Origin: a bacterium
GTDB lineage: Archaea; JAADDD01
Assembly: GCA_013154095.1 (NCBI GenBank)
Contig: JAADDD010000003.1
Location: 62,001-126,000 of the forward strand
Direction: 5' to 3'
DNA length: 64,000 nt
The notes under the pieces were generated by a model. That model was not told the origin of the DNA. It saw only the letters and a program-made list of their open reading frames with translations, and ran no database searches. Positions within the stretch are counted from its first letter, which is position 1. Each line of letters begins with the position of its first letter. The position numbers and the translations under genes were made by a program. Shown here piece after piece: positions 43,068 through 51,161 of this stretch.

Positions 43068-43957
43068 GCTTTCAGCTGCTCAATTTCTTCTTTGGCCAGC
43101 TTGCCGACGAACACTCCCTGTTTTTTCATGCCCTTTTTCTCTCTGAGCACCGGAGGCTCTTCTCCCTTATACTTCACTGCAACTAGCTCTCCGGACACTA
43201 TAATCACAGGAGCAGCATCCACTGCTTGCAGCAATTTTATTAGCTCTTGTTGATTTAATCCAGGAAACTCGTAAATTTTTCCAGGAGCTAACTGCTTTCC
43301 TAGAATATGCAGCAGCTGCTCTATTTTCTTTCCTCGCTCTTTCCATTCTTCGAAGAATCTTTCTGCCACTCTTACCACAGAATCTTCTTGCGTAGAAAAA
43401 ACTCTGCACACTTGCCTGAGCAGGTCCTGGTAGTGCCTGTACCAAGCAAGCAGCGCAGTGCCTGCAGTGTAAAGCAACCTGTATACACCATCCTGCAGCT
43501 TGCTCACGCCTATTATTTTTACTAGTCCTACTTCGCCTGTATTGCGGACATGCAGACCTCCGCAAGCCTGCACGTCAAAGCCTTCTATTTCTACTAACCT
43601 AATTTCTCGGCCAGGAACTATTCCTCCCTGATAAATTTCAAATCCATAGCGCTTTTCTGCTTCTGTTCTCGGTAAGTGAAATATTTTTACTGCTCTATTT
43701 TCTAGTAATACTTCGTTTGCTAGCTCTTCGATTTTTTCTATTTCTTGCTCGCTCAGGCTTTTGTGGTGCGAAATATCTAATCGTGAGACATGTTCGTCGA
43801 GCTGAGAACCCTGCTGCCATACATGGAAGCCCAGAATTTCTCTGCAGGCACGCAGCAGCACGTGCGTGGCGGTGTGCATGCGCATGAGCTGTAACCTGCG
43901 CTGCTTGTCCACGCGCAGCTCTACTTCTTGTCCAGGGACTAGCTGCTGACCGGACAT
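43046..43957 (-). CDS. alaS-C: Alanyl-tRNA synthetase, C-terminal half only (split gene): editing and C-Ala domains
   Basis: 303 residues. It begins just before the editing domain, with MRMHTATHVLLRACREILG (zinc His pair) and FDVQACGGLHVRNTGEVG (zinc Cys/His), and continues with a helical linker and a C-Ala-like domain to the end. The aminoacylation and tRNA-recognition halves are absent, and the divergent neighbour at 43985 is unrelated, so this is not simple truncation by the window. N. equitans is known to encode AlaRS as two genes. A free-standing AlaX is less likely because the C-terminal domain is retained. Confidence 0.9.
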   Translation of the reverse strand: MSGQQLVPGQEVELRVDKQRRLQLMRMHTATHVLLRACREILGFHVWQQGSQLDEHVSRLDISHHKSLSEQEIEKIEELANEVLLENRAVKIFHLPRTEAEKRYGFEIYQGGIVPGREIRLVEIEGFDVQACGGLHVRNTGEVGLVKIIGVSKLQDGVYRLLYTAGTALLAWYRHYQDLLRQVCRVFSTQEDSVVRVAERFFEEWKERGKKIEQLLHILGKQLAPGKIYEFPGLNQQELIKLLQAVDAAPVIIVSGELVAVKYKGEEPPVLREKKGMKKQGVFVGKLAKEEIEQLKAWILVQL

Positions 43958-43984
43958 TATTAATAATGGCTGCTCAGAGTATTT

Positions 43985-44521
43985 ATGCACACTACCCGCA
44001 ACCTTATTCTTGCTGTTGACTGGTCAGCCAATACTTACAAGCACTCGAAAAAATCTGCTGTTTATGTACTACTTGCAGTGGAAGCTACAAGATTACTAGA
44101 ACTTTCTAAAAAGTTTGGATGGATAAAGCACTGCAGAAAAATTGGCTCAAAAAAGAGGAGAATGGAATATTTAAGAACGTTTTATGCTAACTTTGATCCT
44201 AATTTATTTTCTTTTATTGGCATTTATTCTAGTGTTCCTTGCTTGCTAGTTGATCTTCGCCAGCTACTTCCTCGCTGCAAAATTGCTGTGCTGGATGACT
44301 ATGTTTTTGAAGTGCTCAGAAAGAAGCATAAACTGTATTTTGGTGACATAGTAGTATTCAGGGAAGGCGAACTTAATAACGGTGTGCTAAGAAAGCTTAG
44401 CCTTGTAGCAGACAATTTGTCGCACTTAGTGCGCAGGATCGAGGACGTGTTTCCTGAGAGCTGCCAGGACGTGCTCCATTTCTTGATGCGTACCAGCAAG
44501 CTAGTGCTGCAGAAAATATGA
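43985..44521 (+). CDS. Uncharacterised protein with N-terminal VDWSAN motif
   Basis: 178 residues. Starts with LILAVDWSANTYKHSKKSAV, reminiscent of an RNase H-like first strand with a catalytic Asp, and has acidic residues in IAVLDDYVF. No family is recognised, and the RNase H idea is weak. It stands between the split AlaRS and tRNA-Gln and ends 5 bases before the tRNA CCA. Confidence 0.6.
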   Translation: MHTTRNLILAVDWSANTYKHSKKSAVYVLLAVEATRLLELSKKFGWIKHCRKIGSKKRRMEYLRTFYANFDPNLFSFIGIYSSVPCLLVDLRQLLPRCKIAVLDDYVFEVLRKKHKLYFGDIVVFREGELNNGVLRKLSLVADNLSHLVRRIEDVFPESCQDVLHFLMRTSKLVLQKI

Positions 44522-44526
44522 GCAGG

Positions 44527-44602
44527 TGGTACCCCCGCCGGGATTTGAACCCGGGTCACGGGATCCAAAATCCCGCATGCTCCCTGGCTACACCACGGGG
44601 GT
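44527..44602 (-). tRNA. tRNA-Gln (TTG); CCA encoded
   Basis: Minus strand: acceptor ACCCCCG pairs with CGGGGGT, discriminator A, CCA at 44527-44529. Anticodon loop TTTTGGA contains TTG. T arm CCGGG/CCCGG. With GatD present, it is expected to be charged by Glu then amidated. Confidence 0.95.
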
Positions 44603-44610
44603 GTCCAATC

Positions 44611-44618
44611 TTTATATT
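44611..44618 (+). promoter_or_regulatory. TATA-like box of the DUF2226-minD operon
   Basis: TTTATATT lies 32 bases before the DUF2226 ATG. It shares a 40-base divergent gap with the tRNA-Gln box. Confidence 0.45.
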
Positions 44619-44626
44619 TTAAAGGG

Positions 44627-44633
44627 AATATAA
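44627..44633 (-). promoter_or_regulatory. TATA-like box of tRNA-Gln
   Basis: TTATATT on the minus strand begins 31 nt upstream of mature tRNA base 1. Confidence 0.5.
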
Positions 44634-44642
44634 GAACTAGCC

Positions 44643-45518
44643 ATGGACTTTCCGAAAGGCTTAATTATTAAAGAGAATCTCGAAATATCTTCTCCAAAGG
44701 ACTCGTTGCAGGACGTACTCGACAAGAATTTCACTGGCTACGTTGCGCTTGATGTACTCGGTTATGGTGGTGTAGAAGAGGCGCTGCTAGTAATTAATGG
44801 CGGTAAAATAATTATGGCCGAATACATTCATTTTAGGTTCGGCAAGCGATTGGAAGCAGACTCTGCACTTCCTTACGTGCTTAATCTATTGGCTGCAGAC
44901 CGTGCCCTGCTGAACATTGTGGCACTTGATGTAAGAGAAATGGACTTTGTGCTAGAACTTAACGAGCGCTACAGGCTTTCTAGACCTCTTGACATTTATA
45001 GACTGCCTAAGCTTGCTCCAGCACGCTATGATCCTTCGCTAGAGAAAAGTCTTGAGCAAGAAATAATAGAAATTGCTAGGCAGCGAAAAGAATATGGAAA
45101 GCTAGCTCCACTTGGAAAGATTTTGCTTGAAACAAAAGACAAAGAGCAGATAATTAAGCGCTTGAGGATAAATTACGAGAAAATTCGCACAGACGCTGAG
45201 CGCTTCGTGCTAGTGCTTAAAGGCATGACACCAGAAGAACAGGATACTAAGCTGGCCGAAAAAATGAAAAACGAGCTCAGCAAGCTCGAATGCATAGAAG
45301 TTAAGCAAGTTGTCTGCAAAGTAGACAAGGCCGCTAAGAAACTGAAGTTCGAGCTGCACTTTATCCTATATACCAGTAAGCTTGTTGCCCCAATCAGCAA
45401 TGAGGAAATTCTTAAGCAAGTAATCGAGCAGCTAGCAAAGGCTGTAGTTGAAGAAGAAGGTCAACAGTACAAAGATCTAAATATTGAAATCAAATATAAT
45501 ATAGAAAGGGTGGAATAA
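44643..45518 (+). CDS. DUF2226-like protein
   Basis: 291 residues. The start FPKGLIIKENLEISSPKDSL and GYVALDVLGYGGVEEALLVI resemble archaeal DUF2226; the C-terminal half is charged and helical. Function unknown. Its stop overlaps the minD start (TAATG), and a MinD pairing suggests a membrane- or localisation-related role (inference). Confidence 0.7.
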   Translation: MDFPKGLIIKENLEISSPKDSLQDVLDKNFTGYVALDVLGYGGVEEALLVINGGKIIMAEYIHFRFGKRLEADSALPYVLNLLAADRALLNIVALDVREMDFVLELNERYRLSRPLDIYRLPKLAPARYDPSLEKSLEQEIIEIARQRKEYGKLAPLGKILLETKDKEQIIKRLRINYEKIRTDAERFVLVLKGMTPEEQDTKLAEKMKNELSKLECIEVKQVVCKVDKAAKKLKFELHFILYTSKLVAPISNEEILKQVIEQLAKAVVEEEGQQYKDLNIEIKYNIERVE

Positions 45519-46291
45519 TGGGAAAAATTTACACGATTGCCTCTGGAAAAGGAGGCGTCGGAAAAACAACATTGACCGTCAATTTGGGCGCAGCAATAGC
45601 AGATTTCGGTAAAGAAGTAATCATCATTGATGCAGACCTAAAAATGGCAAACGTCGAAATCCTGCTCAACATGGCTTCTAGGCCAATTACCTTGCAGGAC
45701 GTGCTTGCAGGGCATGCTGACATTAAGGATGCTATCTACGAGTACGAGAAACTGCCAAACCTCAAGATAGTGCCAGCAGGTCTTAGTCTAGAAGGTCTAC
45801 GAAACATCAACGTTGGCATGCTGCCAGAAGTCATCCGCAGCTTGCGCGATGCTGCCGACATTATTCTTATTGACACGCCTCCAGGACTAGAGGAAGGCTT
45901 TAAGTTTGCTCTGCAGACAACCGACGAGTTGATTCTTGTCACAATGCCTACTACAGAGTCGCTCGCAGACACACTAAAAGTCAAAATTATTACCGAGCGC
46001 GTGGGCGTGCCTGTCCTCGGAGCAGTAGTAAACATGGTACACCGGGACCGCATGGAGATATCAAAAGAAGACATCGAGACAGTACTAGAGTGCAAAGTAC
46101 TAGCAGAAATACCTTTCGACACAGAAGTAAAGCGAGCTGCTGCTTGCTACGAGCCTATTGTTATCAGGAATCCGCGCTCTGCTGCAGCAGAAGTTATTAG
46201 GAAACTAGCAGCAGATTTAATTGGTGTAAAGTACGAGTTAGAAAGACCAAGATCTTTGTTCAGCAGACTTGGATCACTCTTTAAGCGCTAA
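45518..46291 (+). CDS. minD: MinD/ParA-family ATPase
   Basis: 257 residues. Deviant Walker A GKGGVGKTT (residues 9-17), switch I DADLKMANVEIL, and switch II DTPPGLEEGF. The C-terminal helix SLFSRLGSLFKR is amphipathic, as in membrane-targeted MinD. Archaeal MinD proteins position surface complexes. Coupled to DUF2226. Confidence 0.92.
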   Translation: MGKIYTIASGKGGVGKTTLTVNLGAAIADFGKEVIIIDADLKMANVEILLNMASRPITLQDVLAGHADIKDAIYEYEKLPNLKIVPAGLSLEGLRNINVGMLPEVIRSLRDAADIILIDTPPGLEEGFKFALQTTDELILVTMPTTESLADTLKVKIITERVGVPVLGAVVNMVHRDRMEISKEDIETVLECKVLAEIPFDTEVKRAAACYEPIVIRNPRSAAAEVIRKLAADLIGVKYELERPRSLFSRLGSLFKR

Positions 46292-47005
46292 AACATTTTC
46301 CTTGATAAATTTTCTTAGTTCATCTTTTCCTTTTTTGTAGTATATTTCTGCATACAAGAAGATAGGATATTGCCAGAGCGCTCTGTAGAATGTCTTGATC
46401 GCGAGATATTGTCCGTTTGTTTCTGTTTCTATTTCTCTGCAGGCAAACCAAATAATATTTTGCAGGTTCGCGATGAAGTTCGCGTCTGTGCTGTCTGCCC
46501 AGTGCAGGATCTGCGACTCAAGCAGCGTGAACGGTACTGTTCCGTGCACTTCAGAAATGCAGCGCAGGAGCCTGTCTGGAGCTTTCCTGTGCGCTAGCTC
46601 TGCTACTACAGCAAACTCGTGTGAAAGGTACCAGTCCTGCCGAGGACGGTAGCCGCCAGTAACCGGATCTTGCTCGTACTGGTAATACTTATAGATGTCG
46701 TGCAGCACTGCACCTGCAATTACTAGATCTAGATCAATCTCGAAGCCGTAAATGCTGCTGTAGCACTCTGCAAGCTTCAGTGCAATCATTAATACTCCAT
46801 ATAAATGATCGATCAGACCTCCTGGGTATGCATGGTGATGTTTAGGAGCAGCAGGCGATTCTTCGAAGCTGATTTTTGGCTGTACGTCCACAAATGTAAG
46901 TCTAGGATTAGAAAATATGTCCAGCGTGACTGTTCTTATTTTTTCGTCCTTGATCTTTTCTATCCATTGCCTCATTTCTTCTAGCATTTCTTTTCTTTGG
47001 CGCAT
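46274..47005 (-). CDS. HD-domain phosphohydrolase
   Basis: 243 residues. HHAYPGGLIDHLYGVL (about 55) and AVLHDIYKYYQYE (about 95) give the HD metal ligands; a further His (LSHEF) lies at about 130. Substrate unknown; many are nucleotidases or RNA-phosphodiesterases. A C/D sRNA lies within 6 bases upstream of the start on the same strand, so the two may share a transcript. It overlaps minD by 18 bases. Confidence 0.85.
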   Translation of the reverse strand: MRQRKEMLEEMRQWIEKIKDEKIRTVTLDIFSNPRLTFVDVQPKISFEESPAAPKHHHAYPGGLIDHLYGVLMIALKLAECYSSIYGFEIDLDLVIAGAVLHDIYKYYQYEQDPVTGGYRPRQDWYLSHEFAVVAELAHRKAPDRLLRCISEVHGTVPFTLLESQILHWADSTDANFIANLQNIIWFACREIETETNGQYLAIKTFYRALWQYPIFLYAEIYYKKGKDELRKFIKENVLALKE

Positions 47006-47010
47006 AGTGG

Positions 47011-47068
47011 CACCTCAGGGGATGCCCACTTCATCATTTTTCAGATTATCGTCGTGTCATCACTGGAG
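47011..47068 (-). ncRNA. C/D-box sRNA in the leader of the HD-domain gene
   Basis: On the minus strand: box C GTGATGA (47057-47063), guide CACGACGATAAT, D' CTGA (47041-47044), 3-nt spacer, C' ATGATGA (47031-47037), guide AGTGGGCATCCC, D CTGA (47015-47018). Both guides are 12 nt, the archaeal dual-guide standard. The D box ends 9 bases before the HD gene ATG. A TATA-like TTTAATAAA (47093-47101) lies about 30 nt upstream. Targets not identified. Confidence 0.88.
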
Positions 47069-47113
47069 CCAAATGTTTATCTTTAGTATTAAGTTTATTA
47101 AATATTAAAAATT

Positions 47114-47734
47114 ATGAAAAAGAAAATACTGCTGCTTGTTGCCTGCATAGCACTGCTCGTGCTCTACCTACACTGGAAGCATGCAGCTGGCAGCACAGCC
47201 AGCAAGTTATCTTTACCGGTAATAGATCCAGCAGTGTTTGCTTATATTAAGTACTTTTGCTTGCACCAGCATCTTTGTCACTGGGAAGTGCTGCAAGGCA
47301 AAGTATTCACAAGCACTCCTGCACTGCTAGTACTTTATTCTGGGAAATACGCTTTGCTTTTCTGCAATTCCACTTGTCGGCCAGAACCAGGCATTTACTT
47401 GCGCTGCCTGCTGCACAATCTCTGTATAGCAGCATTTTATCCGCTACCTAAACTACCAAAACTAAACCTGCAAGGAGACTATCCTGAAGTGTTGCTGTCA
47501 ACGGTACAGCATATGCAGTACATTGATTATCATGGTGGCTGCTACGTGCTCTGCTATGCTTACTCTCCTAATCTGCTAAAGCTAGTATTTTACTGCAAGC
47601 AACCTACCGCGGCAGAGAAGTACTACTTACAGTTCTATTCCTTGCTTGGCTACAAGTTAGTGGAGCGCTACGGCACTGGTAGCAGGCACGTGCTGCTGCT
47701 AGAGCAAGGTTTAAATAAATCGTCTCAAGCTTAA
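47114..47734 (+). CDS. Exported Cys-rich single-span protein, unknown
   Basis: 206 residues. N-terminal membrane helix (about 4-21), then an ectodomain with about eleven Cys, several in CHW, CNSTC, CLLHNLC and GGCYVLC. No family is recognised. The tRNA-Ile promoter lies in its last codons. Confidence 0.65.
   Translation: MKKKILLLVACIALLVLYLHWKHAAGSTASKLSLPVIDPAVFAYIKYFCLHQHLCHWEVLQGKVFTSTPALLVLYSGKYALLFCNSTCRPEPGIYLRCLLHNLCIAAFYPLPKLPKLNLQGDYPEVLLSTVQHMQYIDYHGGCYVLCYAYSPNLLKLVFYCKQPTAAEKYYLQFYSLLGYKLVERYGTGSRHVLLLEQGLNKSSQA
47710..47720 (+). promoter_or_regulatory. TATA-like box of tRNA-Ile
   Basis: TTTAAATAAAT begins 31 nt upstream of mature tRNA base 1 and lies inside the upstream coding region. 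Confidence 0.55.
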
Positions 47735-47740
47735 AAATGT

Positions 47741-47837
47741 GGCCCCGTAGCTCAGCCTGGTAGAGCGTCGGTCTGATAACGAGGAGCTGTCCTCGGCAGA
47801 AAACCGGAGGTCCGGGGTTCAAATCCCCGCGGGGCCA
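47741..47837 (+). tRNA. tRNA-Ile (GAT) with a 23-nt intron
   Basis: Acceptor GGCCCCG pairs with CGGGGCC, discriminator A, no encoded CCA. Anticodon GAT at 47775-47777. The intron 47779-47801 is at position 37/38 and holds a 6-bp helix CGAGGA/TCCTCG with a 4-base loop, consistent with bulge-helix-bulge splicing. The NFACT stop codon on the other strand begins at the next base. Confidence 0.93.
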
Positions 47838-48809
47838 TCATTTTTCTATTTCTAGCTTAAGACCGTCCTTTTCTCTTACTAGTCGAGCCTTCCCTCCAGA
47901 AATTTGGCGAAGAAATTCTTGCGCCGCAGCTTCTCCTTCATCGAGTTTTTTTCTGAGTATTTCAATCAACTGCTCTAATTTATCATAATTGTTTTCTATA
48001 AACTCTATTGCTTTTTCTATTTCCTCTTTTTTCTTTTCCAGCTGTTCTAAATTTCTTTTTAGGTGCTCTAGAAGTTTTGTTTGCTTAGTTAGCTGTGATT
48101 GTTTTATGCTTGCCTGAAATTCTTGGATCTTTTCAAAAAGCAGCTTTCCTGTAAAAGAAAACAGAACTTCGGGCAGAGGTGCAGCAACTTCCTCTATTAC
48201 TGCGCTAGGATGCAGGTCATTTATTTTAAAGGGTAAAATATCCACTAGCTGCTCTTGAACATAGTAAAGATAGCAGCGGTCTCTTCTGAGTATTTGCTCC
48301 AATATTTGTTTACTCAGGCCTAACCGCGAATACTTTTTTGGTGTATCTAGCTGCTTCGGTGGTGGCATGTACTGTTCTCCTGGTATGATTTTCCTGTCGC
48401 GTAGGGCAGCCTCCATGGCAGCTGCAAGGATTTTCCCTTCCTTGCTCACTAGCACCAGATTTCCTCTTGGCATGCACTCAAAGATCAGGTCTGCCTCTCC
48501 GCTGAACCTGAACCGCAAAATTCTGTCAAAATTTACCAGTTCTACCTTTTCGATTCGGCTATCCGCCAAATACTTGTTTGCGCGCTGCACAAACCTGTTT
48601 TCTGCAGAATGCGTCTCTCCAAGAGTTTTGCCATAATATATAAGCCCAGAAAGATCGAAGTAAAGGTACCTGTTTCCCTTACCAGGTACATATATTTTTA
48701 GTCGGTAGATTTGAGGATGCACTATCCGCAATTTCTGCGCGTAAGATCCTGCCAGTTCTTGGTTCAGCCACTCTGCAAGGCAGAGCAGAGCAAAAACATC
48801 AAGCTGCAG
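47838..48809 (-). CDS. rqcH: NFACT/RqcH N-terminal part only; start codon unresolved
   Basis: 323 residues if read from CTG at 48809. The NFACT-N region (LDVFALLCLAEWLNQELAG, then GNLVLVSKEGKIL, YMPPPKQ) and the long coiled coil (about 220-300) are present, but the C-terminal NFACT-R domain is missing. Full proteins are about twice as long and bind obstructed 50S subunits to add C-terminal tails. Homology extends upstream of the only ordinary start (TTG, 48731). The frame reaches CTG 48809, after GGTGG; otherwise the out-of-frame ATG at 48799 implies a one-base frameshift. Confidence 0.75.
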   Translation of the reverse strand: MQLDVFALLCLAEWLNQELAGSYAQKLRIVHPQIYRLKIYVPGKGNRYLYFDLSGLIYYGKTLGETHSAENRFVQRANKYLADSRIEKVELVNFDRILRFRFSGEADLIFECMPRGNLVLVSKEGKILAAAMEAALRDRKIIPGEQYMPPPKQLDTPKKYSRLGLSKQILEQILRRDRCYLYYVQEQLVDILPFKINDLHPSAVIEEVAAPLPEVLFSFTGKLLFEKIQEFQASIKQSQLTKQTKLLEHLKRNLEQLEKKKEEIEKAIEFIENNYDKLEQLIEILRKKLDEGEAAAQEFLRQISGGKARLVREKDGLKLEIEK

Positions 48810-48821
48810 GCTCCCACCAGT

Positions 48822-48829
48822 TTTATAAA
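48822..48829 (+). promoter_or_regulatory. TATA-like box between NFACT and the 87-residue protein gene
   Basis: TTTATAAA is palindromic. It lies 31 bases before the plus-strand ATG at 48853 and could also drive the divergent NFACT gene. Confidence 0.45.
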
Positions 48830-48852
48830 CTCCTCTGTTCTATCGCCCTAAG

Positions 48853-49116
48853 ATGCTTACCGATCTGCAGAAGCTCACGCTCGTTCATCTGCTTGTTGCA
48901 GCATGTCTTGCACTGCTAGTTACTGTTTTTCGTCTATTTTTCCTTTTCTGGCCGCTAGGAATTGCAGGAGTCTTGCTTGCAGGTCATCTCTGCCAGCGGC
49001 TGCTGCACGTCAAGAAATTCTGCATAGGAGGAATTGTTGGCTGGATATTTAATGGAGCAGTGCCTTTCTTTCTTTGGTATATTTTTCTTACATTATTATT
49101 ATATAATATGCTGTAA
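48853..49116 (+). CDS. Three-span membrane protein, unknown
   Basis: 87 residues, hydrophobic helices at about 8-30, 30-47 and 58-85. No family is recognised. It leads a short operon with the 93-residue protein and ABCE1. Confidence 0.6.
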   Translation: MLTDLQKLTLVHLLVAACLALLVTVFRLFFLFWPLGIAGVLLAGHLCQRLLHVKKFCIGGIVGWIFNGAVPFFLWYIFLTLLLYNML

Positions 49117-49119
49117 AGT

Positions 49120-49401
49120 ATGGACGAGCGCCAGCAAGTCTACGAGCTGCTAAAGCAGCTGCAGGCTTGCCAGAATGCTGACGAGTACCGGCAGTTCGCC
49201 GAAGACCTAGAGGTCTTGCAGAAATACTGCTCTTCTCCTGACCTAAAATTTCTCTGCTTCTTGCTGCGCGCAGTGCTGCTCTTGCTCAGGCCAGAGACGG
49301 CGAAGCTTAGGCAGCTCCTTGAACAGCTCATAGATTTCTACGTCAACGAAGACTACGGCAGCATTCTTGTGCTGCTCAAGGAATTTGTTGCGCGAGAATA
49401 A
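49120..49401 (+). CDS. Small helical acidic protein, unknown
   Basis: 93 residues, all-helical pattern with four Cys, two adjacent to hydrophobic helices. No family is recognised. It starts 3 bases after the previous gene and its last base is the first base of ABCE1, so it is translationally coupled to ABCE1. Confidence 0.6.
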   Translation: MDERQQVYELLKQLQACQNADEYRQFAEDLEVLQKYCSSPDLKFLCFLLRAVLLLLRPETAKLRQLLEQLIDFYVNEDYGSILVLLKEFVARE

Positions 49402-51149
49402 TGCCGGGAAGGAGAATTGCTGTTGTAGATAGAGACAAGTGCCAACCAAAAAAGTGCGGCTACAGGTGCATTAAGTTTTGTCCAGTTTATAGGTTCAACA
49501 AAGAAGTAATAAAACTAGATGAGCAAGGATTTCCCGTGATTTCCGAAGTGCTCTGTACTGGTTGCGGTATCTGCGCAAAAGTTTGTCCTTACGGAGCAAT
49601 AAAAGTTGTCAACTTACCTAGCGAACAAGAAGAAAGACTCGTGCACAAGTACCCTAGCGGCTTTAGATTGTACGGCTTGCCTTGCCTGCGCGAAGGCGAA
49701 GTTGTAGGTATTCTAGGCAGGAACGGTACAGGAAAAACTACGAGCATAAAGATTCTTGCTGGACAGCTGCTTCCAAACTTCGGCAAAGAAAAAATAACGC
49801 AGGAAGAAATTCTTGAAAGGTTTAAGCGCACAGAATATTACTCATACTTTGAAAAATTATACAACAAAGAAATAAAGGTAGTGGTAAAGCCACAAAATAT
49901 TTCTGATATACCAAAGATAATAAAAGGATTTGTAAAAGACATAATAGAGAAGTATGACGAGCTAAAAATCGCCAAAGAAATTCTGCAAGAGTTTGAAATG
50001 GAAGAAATTCTGCAGAAACGTGTAGATGAACTGTCTGGCGGTGCCCTGCAGGTACTGGCAATCACAGTAGCTCTTTCTCGACAGGCCGATTGTTTATACT
50101 TAGATGAGCCCAGTGTGTACTTAGACGTGCGCAGGAGACTTGCACTAGCAAGAATACTAGCAGAGCACAAGAAAACCTACACTTTTATTGTCGACCATGA
50201 CTTAGTAGTGCTCGACTACGTTGCAGAATACATTAACATTCTTTACGGTGTACCAGGAGCTTTTGGTGTGTTTTCTGGTCTAAAAACAGTACGTACAGGA
50301 ATAAACGAATTTTTGCAAGGCTATCTCAAGGAAGAAAACGTGCTTATACGAGACAAGCCAATAACGTTCGACAAAAGACCAAGAATAGAAATACCCGAGG
50401 AAGAAAACAGAGTAATTGTTGAATTTGAGCAGCTAATTAAGCGCTTTAATGGCTTTGAGCTGAGAGCCGAAGGCGGTAAAATTTATTCTTATGACCTGCT
50501 AGGTATTATTGGACCAAACTCTGTCGGCAAGTCTACTTTTGCCAAGCTACTTGCTGGAGAACTGCAGCCAGACAGCGGCAAGCTAAGCCGCACAGTGAAC
50601 ATTTCGTTCAAGCCACAAGAAATTTATTACGAAGATACTACACTTGCAAAATTTATAGGTAAACTCGACTCGTTTATCAAGAACGAGGTTCTTAAAGCGT
50701 TCGAGCTAGACAAATACCTTGAGTTACCGCTCGAGTGCTTGTCCGGCGGAGAACTTCAGCTTGCCTGGATAACTCGTACACTGGCAAGAGAAGCAGAACT
50801 GTATATTCTTGATGAACCATCTGCATTCTTAGACGTGGAAATGCGCATAAAACTAGCTAAAGTTTTGTCTAATTTTGTGGAGAAGAAAAGAATTGCAGTT
50901 GTATTGATCGACCATGATCTACAAATCATAGATTATTTGTGCAATAAAGTTATGATTTTTGACGGAAAACCAAACGTTTATGGAATTGCTAAAGGTCCAT
51001 ATAAAATAGAAGAAGGATTAAACGAGTTCTTGAAGTCTGTAGGAATAACATTTAGGCGGGACATAGAGACGTACAGGTTGCGCGCAAACAAGCTTGGAAG
51101 TAAAAAGGATAAAGAACAAAAAGAGCAAAATATCTATTATCCTCGATAA
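49401..51149 (+). CDS. rli: Ribosome-recycling ATPase ABCE1/RLI
   Basis: 582 residues. N-terminal iron-sulfur domain with two Cys clusters (CQPKKCGYRCIKFCP; CTGCGICAKVCP), then two ABC domains: Walker A GRNGTGKTT (about 107) with LSGG, and GPNSVGKST (about 371) with LSGGELQ. Both Walker B regions read LDEPS. It splits ribosomes after termination. SufBC nearby could supply its clusters (inference). Confidence 0.97.
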   Translation: MPGRRIAVVDRDKCQPKKCGYRCIKFCPVYRFNKEVIKLDEQGFPVISEVLCTGCGICAKVCPYGAIKVVNLPSEQEERLVHKYPSGFRLYGLPCLREGEVVGILGRNGTGKTTSIKILAGQLLPNFGKEKITQEEILERFKRTEYYSYFEKLYNKEIKVVVKPQNISDIPKIIKGFVKDIIEKYDELKIAKEILQEFEMEEILQKRVDELSGGALQVLAITVALSRQADCLYLDEPSVYLDVRRRLALARILAEHKKTYTFIVDHDLVVLDYVAEYINILYGVPGAFGVFSGLKTVRTGINEFLQGYLKEENVLIRDKPITFDKRPRIEIPEEENRVIVEFEQLIKRFNGFELRAEGGKIYSYDLLGIIGPNSVGKSTFAKLLAGELQPDSGKLSRTVNISFKPQEIYYEDTTLAKFIGKLDSFIKNEVLKAFELDKYLELPLECLSGGELQLAWITRTLAREAELYILDEPSAFLDVEMRIKLAKVLSNFVEKKRIAVVLIDHDLQIIDYLCNKVMIFDGKPNVYGIAKGPYKIEEGLNEFLKSVGITFRRDIETYRLRANKLGSKKDKEQKEQNIYYPR

Positions 51150-51161
51150 GCGTAGAGAGCC

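Noticed and set aside
43046..43957. Free-standing AlaX editing protein
   Set aside because: The C-terminal helical and C-Ala-like domains are retained and the sequence follows archaeal AlaRS closely.
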